From contig NZ_LMEP01000012.1 in assembly GCF_001426405.1 (NCBI RefSeq), positions 1,068,707 through 1,132,706 on the forward strand: DNA of 64,000 bases. Direction: 5' to 3'. Under the pieces are notes generated by a model. It saw nothing but the letters and a program-made list of their open reading frames with translations, did not search any database and was not told the origin of the DNA. Origin of the DNA: Streptomyces sp. Root1304 (GTDB taxonomy: Bacteria > Actinomycetota > Actinomycetes > Streptomycetales > Streptomycetaceae). This document shows positions 60,234 through 64,000 of this stretch, piece after piece (position 1 is the first letter of the stretch; the number at the start of each line of letters is the position of its first letter). The position numbers were made by a program, and so were the translations under genes.

Positions 60234-60839
60234 ATGCTGAAGGTGGGCCTGACCGGCGGGATCGGCGCCGGCAAGAGCGAAGTGTCACGGCTGCTCGTCT
60301 CGTACGGGGCCGTGCTGATCGACGCGGACCGGATCGCCCGTGAGGTCGTCGAACCCGGCACGCCGGGGCTCGCGGCCGTCGTCGAGGCCTTCGGGGACGG
60401 CGTACTCACCGGGGAAGGGGCGCTCGACCGGCCGAAGCTCGGCTCCATCGTGTTCGCCGACCCCGACCGCCTCGCCACCCTCAACGCCATCGTGCACCCC
60501 CTCGTCGGGGCCCGGTCGGCGGAGCTGCAGGGCCGCGCGGTGCCCGGGGATGTCGTCGTCCACGACGTACCGCTGCTCACCGAGAACGGCCTCGCACCGC
60601 TGTACGACCTGGTCGTGGTCGTCGACGCGTCCCCCGAGACCCAGCTCGACCGGCTCGTACGGCTCCGGGGCATGGCCGAGTCCGAGGCACGCGCCCGGAT
60701 GGCGGCCCAGGCCACGCGCGCGCAGCGGCTGGCGGTGGCGGACGTGGTGATCGACAACAACGGCCCGCTCGACGCCCTGGAACCGCAGGTGCGGAAGGTC
60801 TGGGAGGAACTGGAGCGCCGGGCGGCGGGCACCGCGTAG
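60234..60839 (+). CDS. coaE: Dephospho-CoA kinase
   Basis: A 201-residue dephospho-CoA kinase, the last enzyme of coenzyme A synthesis, phosphorylating the 3'-OH of dephospho-CoA. The P-loop GLTGGIGAGKSEVS is at 5-18, the substrate-binding DADRIAREVVEPGTPG region at 31-46, and HDVPLLTENGL and the lid region RLVRLRGMAESEARARMAAQ follow. It lacks the C-terminal UPF0157 extension found in mycobacterial CoaE. Confidence 0.95.
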   Translation: MLKVGLTGGIGAGKSEVSRLLVSYGAVLIDADRIAREVVEPGTPGLAAVVEAFGDGVLTGEGALDRPKLGSIVFADPDRLATLNAIVHPLVGARSAELQGRAVPGDVVVHDVPLLTENGLAPLYDLVVVVDASPETQLDRLVRLRGMAESEARARMAAQATRAQRLAVADVVIDNNGPLDALEPQVRKVWEELERRAAGTA

Positions 60840-60927
60840 GAGCCGCCCCGGGCGGCGCGCCCCGGCCGGCGGCGGAATGAGGGTGCCGGGTCCGGTGTTC
60901 AACCACCGGATCGAGGGGAAGGATTCC

Positions 60928-61299
60928 ATGGTGGCCGACAGAAACCCGGAAACGCACGTCATCGACTTCCGCGCCGCCGAGCACCTGCTGGCCGCCCGGG
61001 ACCCTCGCGGCGCGGTGAAGCTGCTGGACTCGGTGATCGCCGCCCATCCCGAGAACACGGCCGCCCGGCTGCTGCGCGCCCGGGCGTTCTTCGCCGCCGC
61101 GCAGCTGCGTCCCGCCCAGCTGGAATTCGAACTGGTCCTGGAGCGCGAGCCGGACAACGCCTTCGCGCACTTCGCGCTCGCCCGCACCTTCGAGCGCTCC
61201 GGCCTGACCGCCCGGGCCACCCGGCACTTCCGCCTCGCCGCCGCGCTCGACCCGAAGCCGGAGTACCTCCAGGCGGCGGGCTTCGACACGGAGAAGTAG
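60928..61299 (+). CDS. TPR-repeat protein
   Basis: A 123-residue helical protein with tetratricopeptide repeats: AAEHLLAARDPRGAVKLLDSVIAAHPENTAARLLRARAFFAAAQLRPAQLEFELVLEREPDNAFAHFALARTFERSGLTARATRHFRLAAALDPKPEY (about residues 15-112). ATG 60928 follows GGGGAAGG. A longer frame to 60877 is less likely. It is presumably a small cytoplasmic adaptor of unknown partner. The 21-bp tandem repeat array begins 16 nt after its stop. Confidence 0.85.
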   Translation: MVADRNPETHVIDFRAAEHLLAARDPRGAVKLLDSVIAAHPENTAARLLRARAFFAAAQLRPAQLEFELVLEREPDNAFAHFALARTFERSGLTARATRHFRLAAALDPKPEYLQAAGFDTEK

Positions 61300-61314
61300 G
61301 CGCTGCCGGTCCCC

Positions 61315-61419
61315 GTCACGGAGGACGGGCGCGACGTCACGGAGGACGGGCGCGACGTCACGGAGGACGGGCGCGACGTCACGGAGGACGGGCGCGACGT
61401 CACGGAGGACGGGCGCGAC
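61315..61419. repeat. Five perfect tandem copies of a 21-bp unit
   Basis: The unit GTCACGGAGGACGGGCGCGA+C repeats at 61315, 61336, 61357, 61378 and 61399 with no mismatch. The array fills the short interval between the convergent TPR and DUF6343 genes, ending 3 bp before the latter's stop. Being 21 bp long it stays open in all frames (for example VTSRPSS on the minus strand), but no gene with a start is supported. Confidence 0.95.
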
Positions 61420-61422
61420 CGC

Positions 61423-61692
61423 TCAGCGGCGCGTCCCGCCGTGGTCGGGCTCGTACGGGGGGATGTTCCGGCCCGGCTGCCAGTGCGGGCCCTGGTGGAT
61501 GTGGTGCAGCACCGTCGTCATGTCGACCAGGGCCACCAGGAACAGCACACCGCAGGCCGTGGCCCAGCCCGTGCTGCCGAGCAGCGAGAACACGGTCGTG
61601 CCGAAGACCGCCCAGAGCAGCCCCCACACGCTCAGCCAGAAGCGCATGCGCAGGGCGCTGCGCGCGTTCGCCGGTTCGTTCCCGGTCCGCAT
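61423..61692 (-). CDS. DUF6343 family small membrane protein
   Basis: An 89-residue protein. The N-terminal RTGNEPANARSALRMRFWLS is followed by two hydrophobic segments (WGLLWAVFGTTVFSLLG and ATACGVLFLVALVDMTTVLHH) and the C-terminal HQGPHWQPGRNIPPYEPDHGG. This pattern is characteristic of the Streptomyces DUF6343 family as I know it. ATG 61692 is preferred for the GGGAGACGG upstream. A frame to 61806 would add a non-conserved basic leader. Function unknown. Confidence 0.8.
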   Translation of the reverse strand: MRTGNEPANARSALRMRFWLSVWGLLWAVFGTTVFSLLGSTGWATACGVLFLVALVDMTTVLHHIHQGPHWQPGRNIPPYEPDHGGTRR

Positions 61693-61860
61693 GACGGTCA
61701 CCGTCTCCCGTCGGAGCCCGTGGAGGGGCACTTCCAGGATGGACCCGATGGAGGAGGAAGGGAACCGTCGCCGCCACCGGCCGGGACGGACGCCCGTGAC
61801 AGACACGAGGACGCCGGGAAGGAAACCGGTACGGACGCCGCGACCGGCGGCGCGGCGTGA

Positions 61861-62196
61861 TCAGTGGATGATGCTGTAGCTGCGCCACGGCAGGGTGCCC
61901 GGCGCGATCCTGTTCGAGGAGTTGGTGGGGACGTAGATGGAGTTCTCGCCCTTGCAGTCGCGCGTCCGGTACATCACGACGTCGACCAGGGTGTCGTTCA
62001 CGACCCTGGTGGCACCGCTGGGCGCGAGGCGGTGACAGCCCTGCACCAAGGGGCTGGTCACGCTCACCAGCAGCTCGCGCTGCGTCTCGTAGGAGAGCGG
62101 CCCCACGGCCGTGCGGCCCAGGCCCGAACAACCGGCGACGGTGAGGGTGAGCAGCACGGCCCCGGTGGCGGTCGTGAGACGCCGGCGTACGGACAT
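61861..62196 (-). CDS. Small putative lipoprotein
   Basis: A 111-residue protein with a lipoprotein signal: RRRLTTATGAVLLTLTVAGC, Cys22 being the lipidation site. The mature domain (SYETQRELLVSVTSPLVQGCHRL, VNDTLVDVVMYRTRDCKGENSIYVP) has two further cysteines likely to pair. ATG 62196 follows AGAGGACC. No family is recognised. It is divergent from the SNF2-type helicase gene across 257 bp in which I see no clear element. Confidence 0.75.
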   Translation of the reverse strand: MSVRRRLTTATGAVLLTLTVAGCSGLGRTAVGPLSYETQRELLVSVTSPLVQGCHRLAPSGATRVVNDTLVDVVMYRTRDCKGENSIYVPTNSSNRIAPGTLPWRSYSIIH

Positions 62197-62453
62197 GGCG
62201 GGTCCTCTTCTGTCGTGGTCGATCTCGGTCGTGGCGGATCTCCGGCGCGGTCGGTGCCTGGCTCGGCCGACGCGCTGATCGTCACCCTTCCGCCCCCGGA
62301 GCCCGCTGTCATCCGGGGCTGGGCCGCTCGGGCGACCCCGCCTGGCGGCCGTTGTCAGACCCCACCCGTAAGGTCGGAGGTCCAGTCGGAAGTTCCGCCA
62401 CCCGGGCTTCCGCCATTCGATCGGGACCGTCCGGCGGGAAGGAGCGCGGAGTC

Positions 62454-64000
62454 GTGGCAGAGACCTGGATCGGCAGCGCCGCCGTCTTCCTGCCCGCCGC
62501 CCTGCCCCGCGAGGGCCGGGTCGCGTTCTGGTCGCCCGACGGCGCGGGCCTCCCGGACCCGGCGGACAGTGGCGCGGAGCGCGTCGAGCTGACCGTGGTC
62601 CGGCGGCACGGCGGCGGCGCCCGGAGCCGGACCGTGCCCGCCCTGACACTCCCCGTCGACGCCGCCCTGCCCCACCTCGTCGCCGCCCGGCACCACCCGG
62701 CCGCGCATCCCGCCACCGCCGGCTGGGGCGCCGCGGCCCTGCACGCCCTGCACCTCGTGGCCCGGGGCCGGCTGCTGCCCGGTCTGACCCCCGACGACCT
62801 GGACGCCTGGCGGGCCGGACCGCTGGACGCCGACGACATCGCCCATCTGCGGGCCGTCGCCGCGGCCCTGCCGTACGAGGCGCACGCCGTGCCCGTCCCC
62901 GGGAGCGGACCGCTGCGGCTGCCCGACCCCGAGGCCCTGGTGCGTGCCTTCCTCGACGCGGTGGCCGACACCCTGCCCCGCACCCCGGCCGCCGCGCACG
63001 CCGTCGGGGCGCCGTTCGCGGCCCGCGCCCCGCAGCACCTGCCCCGCGCACGGGCCTGGGCCGCCGAGGCGGCGGCCGGGATGGACGCGGGCGTCCGCGT
63101 ATCGCTCCGCCTCGACCTGTCCGCGTCCGAGCTGTTCGACTCGGCCGCGGCGGACGACGGGACCGGACCCGGTGGCGGCACCCGTCCGGAAGACCGCGCC
63201 GACACCGGCGGCGGCCGGGAGGACCGGGTGGACCGCGGGCGGCACGCCGCCGCCGCGATCCTCCAGATCCACAGCCTCGCCGACCCGACCCTCGTCATCG
63301 ACGCCACCGACCTGTGGGCCGGGGACGGCGAGCACTTCGGCCCCCGTGCCCGGATCGACGCCGTCCTCGCCCTGCGCCGGGCCGCCCGCGTCTGGCCCCC
63401 GCTCGCCCGCCTCCTGGAGCGGGACGTGCCCGACGTCCTCGCCGTCACCGAGGAGGAGCTGTACGAACTGCTCGGCCCGGCCGCCGCCCGGCTCGCCGAC
63501 GCCGGGGTCGCCGTCCACTGGCCGCGCGAGCTCGCCCGCTCGCTCAGCGCCTCCGCCGTCGTCCGCCCCGACCGGACGGCGCCCGGCTCCGCGACCGACG
63601 GCACCTCCTTCTTCGACAGCGAGGAACTGCTGCGGTTCAACTGGCAGCTCGCCCTCGACGGCGATCCGCTCACCGACCGTGAGATGGACCTCCTGGCCGA
63701 GGCGCACCGGCCCGTCGTACGGCTCCGCGACCAGTGGGTCGTCATCGACCCGGCCCTCGTCCGCAAGGCCCGCAAGCGGGAACTCGGCCTGCTCGAACCG
63801 GTCGACGCCCTCGCCGTCGCCCTCACCGGCACCGCCGAGGTGGACGGCGAGACCGTGCCCGCCGTCCCCGTCGGCGCGCTCGCCGCGCTCCGCGACCGGC
63901 TCCTCGCCGGGCCCGAGGACGTACAGGCCCCGCCCGGCCTGACCGCCACCCTCCGCGACTACCAGCTCCGCGGCCTCGCCTGGCTCGACCTGATGACCTC
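62454..64000 (+). CDS. SNF2-family DEAD/DEAH helicase, N-terminal part (cut by window end)
   Basis: An open frame from GTG 62454 (GGAAGGAG upstream) runs to the end of the window with no stop, 515 codons. The visible part is the actinobacterial SNF2-associated N-terminal region (AALHALHLVARGRLLPGL, GVRVSLRLDLSAS, LERDVPDVLAVTEEELYELLG, EELLRFNWQLALDGDPLT, LRDQWVVIDPALVRKARK). At the edge it enters the helicase core with APPGLTATLRDYQLRGLAWLDLM, which precedes the SNF2 ATPase motifs. It is probably a full-length ~950-residue HepA/SNF2-type remodelling ATPase. The rest lies outside. Confidence 0.85.
   Translation, partial: MAETWIGSAAVFLPAALPREGRVAFWSPDGAGLPDPADSGAERVELTVVRRHGGGARSRTVPALTLPVDAALPHLVAARHHPAAHPATAGWGAAALHALHLVARGRLLPGLTPDDLDAWRAGPLDADDIAHLRAVAAALPYEAHAVPVPGSGPLRLPDPEALVRAFLDAVADTLPRTPAAAHAVGAPFAARAPQHLPRARAWAAEAAAGMDAGVRVSLRLDLSASELFDSAAADDGTGPGGGTRPEDRADTGGGREDRVDRGRHAAAAILQIHSLADPTLVIDATDLWAGDGEHFGPRARIDAVLALRRAARVWPPLARLLERDVPDVLAVTEEELYELLGPAAARLADAGVAVHWPRELARSLSASAVVRPDRTAPGSATDGTSFFDSEELLRFNWQLALDGDPLTDREMDLLAEAHRPVVRLRDQWVVIDPALVRKARKRELGLLEPVDALAVALTGTAEVDGETVPAVPVGALAALRDRLLAGPEDVQAPPGLTATLRDYQLRGLAWLDLMT

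Noticed and set aside
61315..61419. Tandem array considered as a CRISPR
   Set aside because: Units are directly adjacent without spacers, there are only five of them, and no cas genes are in the window.

Overview
The window is about 64 kb of high-GC actinobacterial chromosome. Codon use is strongly G/C-biased, GTG and TTG starts are frequent, and many genes overlap by 4 nt. A streptogrisin-type trypsin, an RNase Sa homologue, a DUF6343 protein and a liv/polA/rpsA/coaE neighbourhood point to Streptomyces. No prophage, insertion sequence, CRISPR array or large biosynthetic cluster is visible.

Layout. (1) 16-13960 is a catabolic locus that matches the KstR2 regulon known from Mycobacterium and Rhodococcus, which degrades steroid rings C/D (the HIP pathway). 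It holds three acyl-CoA dehydrogenases, ipdF, the TetR regulator kstR2, the thiolase fadA6, ipdC-ipdB-ipdA-echA20 and two divergent SDR genes. Both divergent promoters carry nearly the same KstR2-like operator (2235-2253 and 12271-12289). A DEAD-box helicase and a tyrosine phosphatase (6257-8817) split the locus. (2) 13957-15933 is a MarR/MFS-efflux pair with two palindromic operators. (3) 15992-23243 holds tandem repeats, a secreted RNase, an ankyrin/HEAT protein, a zinc metallopeptidase, a secreted trypsin, a GH35 galactosidase with its AraC regulator, and a chorismate mutase. (4) 23243-32403 holds asparaginase, aminopeptidase N, a desA-desB pair without desC/desD, a Tat-exported nucleotidase and a SIMPL-domain protein.

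(5) 32550-44179 holds pyruvate kinase, an odd short-variable-arm tRNA with anticodon CAA, an ANTAR response regulator, a branched-chain amino-acid ABC transporter operon (livK-H-M-G-F), a hotdog thioesterase and an FdhF-type molybdoenzyme. (6) 44301-57963 holds polA, a beta-lactamase-fold hydrolase, a DUF4184 membrane protein, a lytic transglycosylase, a small membrane protein with a DUF3068 partner, the helicase hrpB, a methyltransferase and rpsA. (7) 58062-64000 holds a beta-helix protein, a PAC2 protein, coaE, a TPR protein, a five-copy 21-bp tandem repeat, two small envelope proteins and the start of a SNF2-family helicase cut by the window edge.

Recurrent features. Polycistronic transcription with ATGA/GTGA coupling dominates in the ipd, liv and des-like operons. 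At least nine genes without a Shine-Dalgarno sequence show a -10-like hexamer exactly 6 nt before the start codon, consistent with leaderless transcripts. Several convergent gene pairs overlap, two of them by 76 and 206 bp. Strong palindromic terminators separate most other convergent pairs.
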